DNA from: Oscillatoriophycideae cyanobacterium NC_groundwater_1537_Pr4_S-0.65um_50_18
GTDB taxonomy: Bacteria > Cyanobacteriota > Cyanobacteriia > Elainellales > Elainellaceae
DNA length: 64,000 nucleotides
Direction: 5' to 3'
Assembly (NCBI GenBank): GCA_016208305.1
Contig: JACQYI010000054.1
Coordinates: forward strand, 1-64,000
Each line of letters begins with the position of its first letter. Within the stretch, counting starts at the first letter, position 1. The translations under genes and the position numbers were made by a program. The notes beneath the pieces were generated by a model. The model ran no database searches. It saw only the letters and a list, made by a program, of their open reading frames with translations, and had not been told where the DNA came from. Below are positions 56,745-64,000 of the stretch, piece by piece.

Positions 56745-58454
56745 ATGGCAGGACTCAGCGCCGATCAGCGCAACCACCATTATTTAAGTGAGGCAGCAAG
56801 AGCAGGCATTCACAAACCTCTTTTGGCAGCACTCTATCAGGTTCACCGTCGCCCTGCTCTCAACGATGGCGAGGTAGGGCTAGGCATTTCTCCCGCAAAC
56901 CGGATTGCCCTAGAGCAAGTCAACAGCTTTGGGGCGCAAGTTCAGTACGCAGCCAACACGATTCGCAGCATTACCGATCGCCTGACGGCTCAAGGCTGGA
57001 AAGGCTCTGAGATTTGGGATGTGGATACCGGACGCTACAGCGATCGCTTTCTTCAAGCCATTGCCAACGGCTACAGTCCTCCCGTTAGCGATTTGATGGC
57101 AACCCGGTTGGAATCTGCTGACTTGCCTGCATTACTGCAAGCTTACAGAGAGGATGCTGCCCAAGATGGCGCTGCGATCGGGTTGCCTCCCCAGCAAGCG
57201 TTTCTCGATGCAGCACTGATTCACCTCACAGAGCCTATTCCTCGCTACTACATGGGGCTGTCCCATCAGCGGCAAGCTTTTTTGGAGGCCGTGCGAATTT
57301 GGCGAAAGCTCAATACCCTAGAAGCGGCGATCGCCTCCCTTTTACGTGTTAATGAGACCACCCTAGACCTCGCCAGCCTAGATGAAACGACGCTCGATCG
57401 GGCGCTGGTTCAGTATATTCAGCAACTTCCTCCTTTCTATGCAGGCTATCCGCACCAGCGTGAGGCATTGCTGCGTATGGTTCAGCTTTGGCGTCGGCTA
57501 GACAGTCGAGAAGCGGCGATCGCCTCGTTACAAAGCAACACCTCCCCAGAAACGGATATCAGTATTATCGATCCGGCCCTGATTGCCTTTGCTCAGCGGT
57601 TGCCCCAGCAGTATCAAGGCAAGGGTGATCAGCGCAATGCCATGACAGAAACCTTTCGTCTGTGGCAAGACCTCGATTCGCGGGGAGCTGCGCTTAAAGA
57701 TCTGGGCGTAGATTCTCGTGTGCTGACGGCCAGCAATCCCGATCGCAACGCCTTAATTAACGCAGCGGCTCAGCTTGACCGAGCGCTTTTAGACTTCATC
57801 AAGCGGGTTCCGGCCACCTATCACGCCAGCGATCGTCAACGGGAAGCCTTAATTCGTCTTGTGCAGCTTTGGCGAGGGCTAGAAGGACGCGATCGCGCCA
57901 TTCAGGTTTTGCTGGATGATGTAATTCGTCTAGAACATCCTCAGCGCGGCACCGATGCTCCCCCCTGCCCTGAACCCATTGCTGCTGGGTCACGTCCTGA
58001 TCGCTGGATGCCCGATAATCTCCAGATCCATACTCCCATCTTGCCCAATGGCAGCCTGACTTGGGCAGAAGCTACGCGGGGCGGAGCCTATCTCCCCAAG
58101 CATCCAGAAACAGTCGAGGCGATTATCCGCATTGCTAAGCTGGCTCAACAGGCCGCCGATCGCCTGGGTCGCCCGCTCCGGATCACAAAATGGTACTGCC
58201 CTGAGGCCAGTTCTCAGGCAGACTTTTCGGCTGAAAGCGCTGATTCTGCACCACTGGAGAATCGCCTGCTCCAAAAAGCTCATCAGACTCACCATATTGG
58301 AGATGCGATTGAGTTTTACTGCGAAGGGCTAACCGGCAATCAGATCTATCTGGCTTTAGATCCAATCTGGACAGGGGGTTTAGGGCGGTACGCCCAAGCG
58401 CCTTACCTTTGTTACCTGGATGCCTCTCCTTATCGAGTGCGCTGGAAAATTTAG
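56745..58454 (+). CDS. Four-repeat protein with M15-peptidase-like C-terminus
   Basis: A 569-aa protein, apparently cytosolic as no signal is visible. Residues 1-130 are a helical domain (KPLLAALYQVHRRPALNDGE). Four helical repeats follow at about 154-200, 218-263, 277-320 and 345-391, each of the form P-x-x-Y-x-x-x-x-x-QR-(E/Q)-A and then (I/L)W-R-x-L-(D/E)-x-R-x-A. The C-terminal 130 residues resemble the M15A peptidase fold (LTWAEATRGGAYLPKHPETV, GDAIEFYCEGL, GGLGRY), but the expected Asp ligand is Glu (E523 after H516) and the last His ligand appears to be Tyr (Y557). I expect it to bind rather than cut peptidoglycan. Confidence 0.75.
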   Translation: MAGLSADQRNHHYLSEAARAGIHKPLLAALYQVHRRPALNDGEVGLGISPANRIALEQVNSFGAQVQYAANTIRSITDRLTAQGWKGSEIWDVDTGRYSDRFLQAIANGYSPPVSDLMATRLESADLPALLQAYREDAAQDGAAIGLPPQQAFLDAALIHLTEPIPRYYMGLSHQRQAFLEAVRIWRKLNTLEAAIASLLRVNETTLDLASLDETTLDRALVQYIQQLPPFYAGYPHQREALLRMVQLWRRLDSREAAIASLQSNTSPETDISIIDPALIAFAQRLPQQYQGKGDQRNAMTETFRLWQDLDSRGAALKDLGVDSRVLTASNPDRNALINAAAQLDRALLDFIKRVPATYHASDRQREALIRLVQLWRGLEGRDRAIQVLLDDVIRLEHPQRGTDAPPCPEPIAAGSRPDRWMPDNLQIHTPILPNGSLTWAEATRGGAYLPKHPETVEAIIRIAKLAQQAADRLGRPLRITKWYCPEASSQADFSAESADSAPLENRLLQKAHQTHHIGDAIEFYCEGLTGNQIYLALDPIWTGGLGRYAQAPYLCYLDASPYRVRWKI

Positions 58455-58540
58455 GCTAAGCCATCGCTCTAACCTCGCAAATTTTAATTTCTTGCCTGAC
58501 TCCTCCTGATTTCCGACCGATTAACCTGTAATGGTTTAAC

Positions 58541-58610
58541 GTAGAGGCTATTGCGTGATTCTAGAGGCTGCTGTGCAATCCTAGAGGCTGCTATGCGATC
58601 CTAGAGTCTA
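58541..58610. repeat. 20-bp tandem repeat, three units
   Basis: GTAGAGGCTATTGCGTGATT, then CTAGAGGCTGCTGTGCAATC, then CTAGAGGCTGCTATGCGATC, with the start of a fourth unit at 58601. The units differ at a few positions. It precedes the following membrane protein gene. Confidence 0.9.
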
Positions 58611-58720
58611 CCAATCAAGTCACAGATCTTTGTGGTGCAATTTGTAAGTCGCAGGGCATTCTAAAACTACGTAGCTTAGACACTACAGTCTAGACACTTA
58701 ATCTCTCTCGGCAAACTGTT

Positions 58721-59476
58721 ATGTCAGCCCCGATCGTTCTCGTCGAACCCTGGTTGGCTCAAACCTCAAAACCTGCTAAACCAGACGCTTTCACGCCTCA
58801 GCAAATAGGAATGGTTTCATCAGGGGTTTTGACGATTCTCCTGGTGGGCTTGGCTGTATTTACAAAAGTAAAAATTGCCCAGCTCAAGAAACAAACCCGT
58901 TTTGAAGAATTTAAAAATCGAGAGCTGCAAAAAAAGCTGAAGCTGGCGCTCAATACGATTGGCAAGATGGAAAAAAATCCAGATTTAATTCACTCGCGTG
59001 AATTTAACCTGGATTATTTAAGAATGCGTATGGAAGAAGAGCAATTTCACTTCATTATCTTGAATCAAATTAAAATTCGAGTGAAGGAAAAAATATCGAT
59101 CGCCCTTCGCCCTTCGCAAGCCGAACAAGGCTTAGTAGGCATTGCAAGCAGTGGCCGACAGGTGGATGAGATTTTTGATGTTGAGTACGATCCTTCAGGC
59201 TTGCCCAAGGGCAATCGGCGAGTTTTATTCCGTATTCAAATTAAGTTGATGAAGTTGCCAACTCAGCCAACTTCGGTCACTATCAGTCAAATCATTGACT
59301 GTATGCATAAATTTATGAGCCAGGAAACAGATGATCACTGGCAGCCAACTATTCAAGGGCGTATCGCTTCAATGCATTGGGATCAAAAGGCAAAACCTAC
59401 GCCTTTATTGGTCTTAGAGCAGCTTAACGAGGGAGTTAACGTCACCTTCCGCACCACCCGTATGGCTGAAAGTTAA
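58721..59476 (+). CDS. Hypothetical single-span membrane protein, 251 aa
   Basis: It has one membrane helix at about 30-48 (GMVSSGVLTILLVGLAVFTK) and then a Lys/Gln-rich coiled stretch (residues 50-100). A soluble, beta-rich cytosolic-type domain follows, with RMRMEEEQFHFIILNQIKIR and ALRPSQAEQGLVGIASSGRQ. The pattern looks conserved in cyanobacteria but I cannot name it. It is not in an evident operon. A 20-bp tandem repeat precedes it and a perfect hairpin follows at 59661. Confidence 0.7.
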   Translation: MSAPIVLVEPWLAQTSKPAKPDAFTPQQIGMVSSGVLTILLVGLAVFTKVKIAQLKKQTRFEEFKNRELQKKLKLALNTIGKMEKNPDLIHSREFNLDYLRMRMEEEQFHFIILNQIKIRVKEKISIALRPSQAEQGLVGIASSGRQVDEIFDVEYDPSGLPKGNRRVLFRIQIKLMKLPTQPTSVTISQIIDCMHKFMSQETDDHWQPTIQGRIASMHWDQKAKPTPLLVLEQLNEGVNVTFRTTRMAES

Positions 59477-59840
59477 AGCGAGTTCTGTAGACTAGTTTTA
59501 CAGAATGTTTTAGCCGCTATAGCCATATTTCTCTACAGGCTTCTAGTTCTACCTGGCTTGGCTATAAACTTGACTGTAAAACTGTGATAGCTCAAATTAC
59601 TTGGGCTACGTTATTTAGCCCTTGTAAAGGTATAGCTATAGTCATAAATGTTTAGGAACTAGGACATTTTTGTGGGCGCGCGGAGCGCGCCCACAAAAAT
59701 GTCCTAAGTATAATAGCTACAGCTATATGAACTCTCGATAAAGGCAGAAAGGTGGCTCTTGCGATCGTCCCACCCCTTTAGGCACTCTAGACTCAAGGCA
59801 TCACTCAATGAATCACTCATAGTGCAAGAGGCTACTTAGC
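59477..59840. other. Intergenic spacer with perfect hairpin
   Basis: A 364-base spacer between two plus-strand genes. Besides the hairpin at 59660-59706 it holds several TATAGCTA-like stretches that flank it on both sides. I saw no gene. Confidence 0.4.
59660..59706. terminator. Perfect 22-bp hairpin
   Basis: Arms of 22 bp pair exactly across a 3-base loop (GGA): TAGGACATTTTTGTGGGCGC and following on the left, its complement on the right. The GTGGGCGCG / CGCGCCCAC block is related to the hairpin at 15.13 kb. It lacks a long T tail, so it may work as a terminator or simply be a repetitive palindrome. Confidence 0.7.
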
Positions 59841-61517
59841 ATGGGACGCGATCGCGCAGGCAACGCATTACTTAAAGCGAAGAATTTAGGGACTTTAAAC
59901 ACAAGTTTGAATGTTTCGCGTGATGCTGTCGGCAAGTCCGATCTCAGCGATTTGTACCGCGTAAAGTTAGGCGATCGCAGCAGCTTCAACATGCAGATTG
60001 CCAACTTAGGTAAGGGTGTAAAAGTAGGCGTAGAGATTTTTACCCTCAAGGGAATTAAAAACAAGGTACTGAAGGCGATTGGGCGATCGAACTTCGACCA
60101 GCTTAAAGGCAAAGATCTCAGAAAAAATATCGGCTTTATTACTAAATCAACCTTTAGTAAAAACAGTAAACCCACTCAGCTTGTGCTGGATGCCGGGGAA
60201 TATTTTGTCCGTATTGCTCCGCGCAAAGGCAACACGGCTTATAGATTAGGCGTGTTTGCTAGCCCAATTTCTTCCAATGTCCCAGGCGATCCAAGCAATC
60301 CCATTAATGACCCAACTTCTCCCACGGCTACCTCGCCCGTCCAATTCAATCGCCAATGGATTCGCCAATTAGGTACCGATAAGAATGACTATGGCTACGG
60401 TGTGGCGATCGTAGGAGACAACCTCTACATTTCTGGTTCAACAGAGGGTAACCTAAACGGTGCCAATCAGGGCGATCGAGACAGCTTTGCGGCTCTTTAT
60501 AACACTGAGGGCACTCTGCAATGGCAGCGGCAGTTTGGCGTAAAAGGGATCGACACTGCTGCTGATATAGCTGCTGATAGTAACGGCAATTATTATATTG
60601 GCGGTGTTGCGGTAGGCAGTACTTTTGGATTTCCTGACCCCAATGGTTATGTGTCCAAATACAGCAGCAATGGCACGCCAGCATGGCAAAAGCAGATCAA
60701 GTTCAGTGGAGCTGAGGCGATCGCAGGCGTTGCCACCAATGGCTCTAATGTCTATGCGGCAGGTCTAGTGAGGGGTATTCCAGGCATCACACCTGCCAAT
60801 GCCTACGTTATCAAATATGACAGCACTGGCAAGGAACTATGGTCTAAAGAATGGAGCGGCTCTGGCTCTAGTAGCGCTACCGGAGTGGCGATCGACCCAG
60901 CGGGCAATGTTTACATCGCAGGGGTCACCAACGCTACGCTAACTTCTAACACAGACGAACCTTTTACAGGCGGTGATGTGTTTCTAGCAAAATATAGCGC
61001 TAGCGGCACAAAGCTCTGGGATCAGACGATCGCCACTTCTGCCAGAGAATATGTGCGGAGTATCGCAGTAGATGACAGCGGCAATGTGTATATTACGGGT
61101 GATGCAGAAGGTACACTGCCTGGACAGACGAGCGCTGGAGGTACTGATGGCTTCGTGGCAAAATACAGTACGACAGGTGCCCAGCAATGGCTCAAGCAAT
61201 TTGGCACAACGGGCTTAGACGAATCTCAGGGCATTGCCGTTAGCGATACAGGCTACATTTTCCTAACGGGCGAAACGACAGGCGGCATTTTGGGCAACAC
61301 CAACGCCGGAGGCTCTGATGCCTGGATTGCCGCATTTGGCAGCGACGGCAGTTTGGCAGGTAGCACACAAATAGGCACCGCCCAAGAGGACGAAGCCTAT
61401 GGCATTGCCGCATCCGGCAACACGGTTTTTGTATTAGGACAAACCCTAGGAGCGATCGCCAACACTGCCAATCAAGGACAGTACGATGCTTGGGTGACGA
61501 AATACTCGGTTTCCTAA
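59841..61517 (+). CDS. SBBP beta-propeller protein with PPC-like N-terminus
   Basis: A 558-aa protein. Residues 1-140 are a PPC-like beta domain that starts right after the initiator Met (AGNALLKAKNLGTL, SDLSDLYRVKLGDRSSFNM). From about 165 on come six or more SBBP/propeller repeats, with variations on DSSGNVYITGDAEGTL and DGFVAKYSTTGAQQWLKQFG. SBBP repeats fold into beta-propellers outside the cell. There is no signal peptide. The same N-terminal arrangement occurs in the metalloprotease at 17.3 kb. Ligand unknown. Confidence 0.85.
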   Translation: MGRDRAGNALLKAKNLGTLNTSLNVSRDAVGKSDLSDLYRVKLGDRSSFNMQIANLGKGVKVGVEIFTLKGIKNKVLKAIGRSNFDQLKGKDLRKNIGFITKSTFSKNSKPTQLVLDAGEYFVRIAPRKGNTAYRLGVFASPISSNVPGDPSNPINDPTSPTATSPVQFNRQWIRQLGTDKNDYGYGVAIVGDNLYISGSTEGNLNGANQGDRDSFAALYNTEGTLQWQRQFGVKGIDTAADIAADSNGNYYIGGVAVGSTFGFPDPNGYVSKYSSNGTPAWQKQIKFSGAEAIAGVATNGSNVYAAGLVRGIPGITPANAYVIKYDSTGKELWSKEWSGSGSSSATGVAIDPAGNVYIAGVTNATLTSNTDEPFTGGDVFLAKYSASGTKLWDQTIATSAREYVRSIAVDDSGNVYITGDAEGTLPGQTSAGGTDGFVAKYSTTGAQQWLKQFGTTGLDESQGIAVSDTGYIFLTGETTGGILGNTNAGGSDAWIAAFGSDGSLAGSTQIGTAQEDEAYGIAASGNTVFVLGQTLGAIANTANQGQYDAWVTKYSVS

Positions 61518-61529
61518 ATATCTGGATAG

Positions 61530-62384
61530 CTAGCTACGCTTAGCACCCGATTCTTCCGATCGCCCGCCCGTCGCCATAGCCGCTAGCACCGCCTGTTGAC
61601 TTGCCTGACCGTAGAGCGTTTTCAGGTGTTCGAGTAAAAGCTGAGAGGCGATCGCTGCTTGATTGCCTCCCGCTTCGGTTTTCAAAGGAATTGCCCCCAA
61701 CACATCTAGAATGGTTTCGCTGCTAGGGGGTGGCACCACCACGACCAGAGAAGATTCTAGCTGTTCGCTATATTGCCAAAAGGTTTCCAGCTTAATCTCA
61801 GAAGAGGCAACTTCTGGAGTCGATTCCTCAACGGGCTTGACTTGACTCTGGCTACTGCGAGTTTGGCGTAAAGCCGTAATGATCTGCTCTTTATTGCGAC
61901 CCCTGAGCTGAAACAGCACAAAGGGATCTTCACTAAAGCGATCGCCTAGCAGGTAGTAAACGGCTCCAATGTGCTTACAGGGATTGGCCGGATCGGGGCA
62001 AGAGCAACGGCTGTGTATATCAAATTTAGTGTAAGGAAACAGGCTCAGCCCGTTGGCCGTAAAGACTTCCTCAATATTCTGAGGCATCTCTCCTGACAGC
62101 AGCTTTGCTGAAAAGATGGCTCGCTCTGACATCGACTCAATGACGTACTGCCACTGCTCATCGTCAAAGGGATCAAGGGACAGAGAAACTTTGTAAGGCT
62201 CTGGGGCGGTTCCTTGAACTTGTGCCGACACCTTAGAGCCATCAAACTGAATCTCTAGCACATTGCCTTGACGCGCATAATTACGGGCACGCTCTAGCCG
62301 TCGCCGCCAGCCAAAGGACTCTAGCACATCGACCCAGCGCTGTGCCCACCATTCGCGATTAGATTGGGTGTCGTAGTGGGTCAT
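61530..62384 (-). CDS. SWIM zinc-finger protein
   Basis: A 284-aa protein. A SWIM motif CxC...CxH is at SRCSCPDPANPCKHIGAVYY near residue 125-145. The N-terminal part begins with NREWWAQRWVDVLESFGWRR, the usual leader of cyanobacterial SWIM proteins, and the C-terminus is a Glu/Ser/Gln-rich tail. SWIM fingers bind nucleic acid or proteins and often occur beside SNF2 helicases; the gene next to it here is not a helicase. It ends 12 bases from the convergent SBBP gene. Confidence 0.85.
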   Translation of the reverse strand: MTHYDTQSNREWWAQRWVDVLESFGWRRRLERARNYARQGNVLEIQFDGSKVSAQVQGTAPEPYKVSLSLDPFDDEQWQYVIESMSERAIFSAKLLSGEMPQNIEEVFTANGLSLFPYTKFDIHSRCSCPDPANPCKHIGAVYYLLGDRFSEDPFVLFQLRGRNKEQIITALRQTRSSQSQVKPVEESTPEVASSEIKLETFWQYSEQLESSLVVVVPPPSSETILDVLGAIPLKTEAGGNQAAIASQLLLEHLKTLYGQASQQAVLAAMATGGRSEESGAKRS

Positions 62385-62451
62385 GGTAAAAGCATCGCTA
62401 TGGCTCTATCCTAACTCGATCGATCGCTGCAAAATCATCGCCATAAAAATT

Positions 62452-62484
62452 GAGGACTAAGCAGATTTCTCTGTCTCAGTCCTC
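62452..62484 (-). terminator. Terminator after sigC
   Basis: GAGGACT (62452-62458) pairs with AGTCCTC (62478-62484), and some inner bases extend the stem. On the minus strand it is followed by CAATTTTTATGG. It is about 45 bases past the sigC stop. Confidence 0.6.
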
Positions 62485-62528
62485 GGCACTCATCATCTCA
62501 TTACGTGATTTACTTCTTGGCTCTCAGC

Positions 62529-63785
62529 CTAGCTGAGTGATTCCAAGTAGTCCCGTACCCGATTGCGGCGCTTGGGCTGTCTTAGTTTTTGTAGAGCTTT
62601 AGCTTCAATCTGACGAACGCGCTCGCGAGATAGATCGAGCGCTCGACCGATTTCGGCCAGAGAATAAGGCTGACCGTCGCCTAAGCCAAATCGCATCAGG
62701 ATGACATCCCGTTCGCGGCTGGTCAGGTCAGTGAGCAACTGCTGCAAGTCACGATGCAGCGCTTCCCGCATCAGCACTTCCTCTGGCGAGACATCTTCGG
62801 TTTCCAGCAGATCTCCTAATTCGGTATCACGCTCTTTACCGACCTTCGTTTCCAAAGAGACAGCGCGAGGCACCCGCAGCAAGACTTCCCGAACCTGTGC
62901 CGGAGTCATTTCTAGCTCCAGCGCCAGATCTTCCATCGTGGCTGTACGGCCTTTCTCTTGAGAGATTTTGCGTTGTGCTTTTTTAATTTTGTTGAGTTTT
63001 TCGGTGATGTGAACCGGGAGGCGAATGGTGCGGCTCTGAGTAGCGATCGCACGAGTGATGCCCTGACGAATCCACCAGTATGCATAGGTGCTAAAGCGAT
63101 AGCCCTTAGTAGGATCAAATTTTTCTACCGCACGCTCTAGCCCTAATGTGCCTTCTTGAATCAGATCCAGCAGTTCGAGTCCTCGGTTCTGGTACTTTTT
63201 GGCTACTGATACCACCAGACGCAGATTGGCCTTGATCATGTGATCTTTAGCCTTAACGCCTTCTGACTCAATTTGATCTAGCTCGACAACCGTCAGCGTG
63301 GCTAGCCCTGCCCAGTGACGCTTGCCTGACGCCAAAAGTGGCTTTAATTCAGCTACCGGAACGCCTGCATCGTTTGCCCAGCGCTCTAGGGAAGGACGAT
63401 GTCCTAAGTGAGAAGCAAGGCGATCGTGAGTTTCAATGATGTGCACATATTGCTGGATTTGTGCGTCGGTCTCAGCCGCAGTATTCCGCAGCTCAACTAA
63501 GCGCATGTAGCGCTGAACGCTTTGTGCTTCAGAAACTTCTTCATCGCGACCTAAAAGCCGGACTCGACCAATTTCCTGGAGATATAGACGCACGAGATCG
63601 GTAGTACGCCGTCCCGCAGCCTTTGCTACGCTGGAACCTGAGTATTCTATTTCTAAGTCAGTTAGGTCGTGATCAATTTGCGACTCATCTAGCTCGGCTC
63701 GATTGGCGTCGTTGGCAAACTGGAGGTTCACGACGTTAGAAGACTCATCGTAGTCGGCATCCGCGTAAAAGGGTTGTGCTGGCAT
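62529..63785 (-). CDS. sigC: Group 2 sigma-70 factor, SigC-like
   Basis: From the ATG at 63785 (MPAQPFYADADY) it is a 418-aa sigma factor. It lacks the long region 1.1 of the primary SigA. Region 1.2/2 starts TDLVRLYLQEIGRVRLLGRD; region 2 has MIKANLRLVVSVAKKYQNRG and YAYWWIRQGITRAIA; region 3 follows; region 4.2 has SLAEIGRALDLSRERVRQIE. The start and the mid-region recall SigC of Nostoc-type cyanobacteria, so I use that name with moderate confidence. It would serve in growth-phase or stress response. The ATG at 63827 adds 14 residues without family character. Confidence 0.9.
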   Translation of the reverse strand: MPAQPFYADADYDESSNVVNLQFANDANRAELDESQIDHDLTDLEIEYSGSSVAKAAGRRTTDLVRLYLQEIGRVRLLGRDEEVSEAQSVQRYMRLVELRNTAAETDAQIQQYVHIIETHDRLASHLGHRPSLERWANDAGVPVAELKPLLASGKRHWAGLATLTVVELDQIESEGVKAKDHMIKANLRLVVSVAKKYQNRGLELLDLIQEGTLGLERAVEKFDPTKGYRFSTYAYWWIRQGITRAIATQSRTIRLPVHITEKLNKIKKAQRKISQEKGRTATMEDLALELEMTPAQVREVLLRVPRAVSLETKVGKERDTELGDLLETEDVSPEEVLMREALHRDLQQLLTDLTSRERDVILMRFGLGDGQPYSLAEIGRALDLSRERVRQIEAKALQKLRQPKRRNRVRDYLESLS

Positions 63786-64000
63786 AATGCTTGTCTCAAT
63801 TGCTCCAGGTAACAAGGGGGCTTTCATTGTTGCTTACGGGTATTGTTCCCACCATTCGGGATCAATTAACTTAAGACGAAAGAAATTGCTTAAAGTTTCG
63901 TGGTGTAGACATATTGTGGCTAGCGATTGTCTCACAAGGAGCAACGCCCGAATGGTTGGTGGGTAGAAGCTGTAATGTAGATGTAGCCCTTAGGTCAAGT
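63786..64000. promoter_or_regulatory. Upstream region of sigC
   Basis: Spacer at the window edge that should hold the sigC promoter. On the minus strand a TTGTGA hexamer is followed 15 bases later by CAATAT, a weak match to -35/-10. No gene is seen. Confidence 0.3.

Overview
The window is from a cyanobacterium. It encodes allophycocyanin (apcA, apcB) with its small core linker (apcC), the magnesium chelatase subunit ChlD, a cyanobacterial group-2 sigma factor resembling SigC, and minCDE. The HIP1 octamer GCGATCGC and its parts occur throughout coding and spacer DNA. Several genes (an HpsE-like glycosyltransferase, RTX and SBBP exoproteins, many short tandem repeats) suggest a filamentous Leptolyngbya- or Oscillatoriales-like organism, but the exact taxon is inference. 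I saw no tRNA, rRNA, CRISPR array, prophage or intact transposase.

Layout. 0-6.5 kb: a histidine-kinase remnant without an H-box, a dynamin-like GTPase, a nested pair of MITE-like elements, a MarR-GNAT fusion, a Phd/VapC toxin-antitoxin pair and a lone ABC ATPase. 6.6-15.1 kb: a PrsW-family membrane protease, chlD, a nucleobase permease, a GT14 glycosyltransferase and a fused double peptide-ABC ATPase. 15.2-18.9 kb: an RTX protein and a reprolysin-like metalloprotease. 19-25.5 kb: an RCK-pore-RCK potassium-channel-like protein, a cysteine desulfurase, accA, an SDR and folE. 25.7-33.5 kb: a peptide ABC permease and binding protein, a DUF815 AAA ATPase, a polysaccharide deacetylase, a DUF5009 membrane protein and a stand-alone Mo-nitrogenase C-terminal domain. 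33.8-40.4 kb: a coiled-coil/EamA fusion, a four-carbon acid sugar kinase family protein and minCDE. 40.4-50.8 kb: a long minus-strand run discussed below. 51-64 kb: ftsW, apcABC, two glycosyltransferases, a repeat/M15-like protein, an SBBP propeller protein, a SWIM protein and sigC.

The most interesting region is 40.4-44.7 kb. On one strand, in transcription order, lie an exported methionine-rich repeat protein, an exported MsrB, an exported MsrA and a two-component system. MsrA, kinase and regulator are packed with a 10-base gap and then a 4-base overlap. I propose a self-contained envelope methionine-redox module: a methionine-rich oxidant sink, its two stereospecific repair enzymes and a dedicated sensor. 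It would be analogous in logic to HprSR/MsrPQ of E. coli and MrpX/YedY of Azospira, but built from different parts. The functional link is inference.

Mobile and structural DNA. Two copies of one MITE-like family are present in opposite orientations (2990-3340 and 43384-43547). The first carries a second element inserted with an 8-bp target duplication. The second abuts msrB so closely that its terminal repeat provides the stop codon. Long perfect hairpins (up to 24-bp arms) and five short tandem-repeat tracts occupy several spacers.
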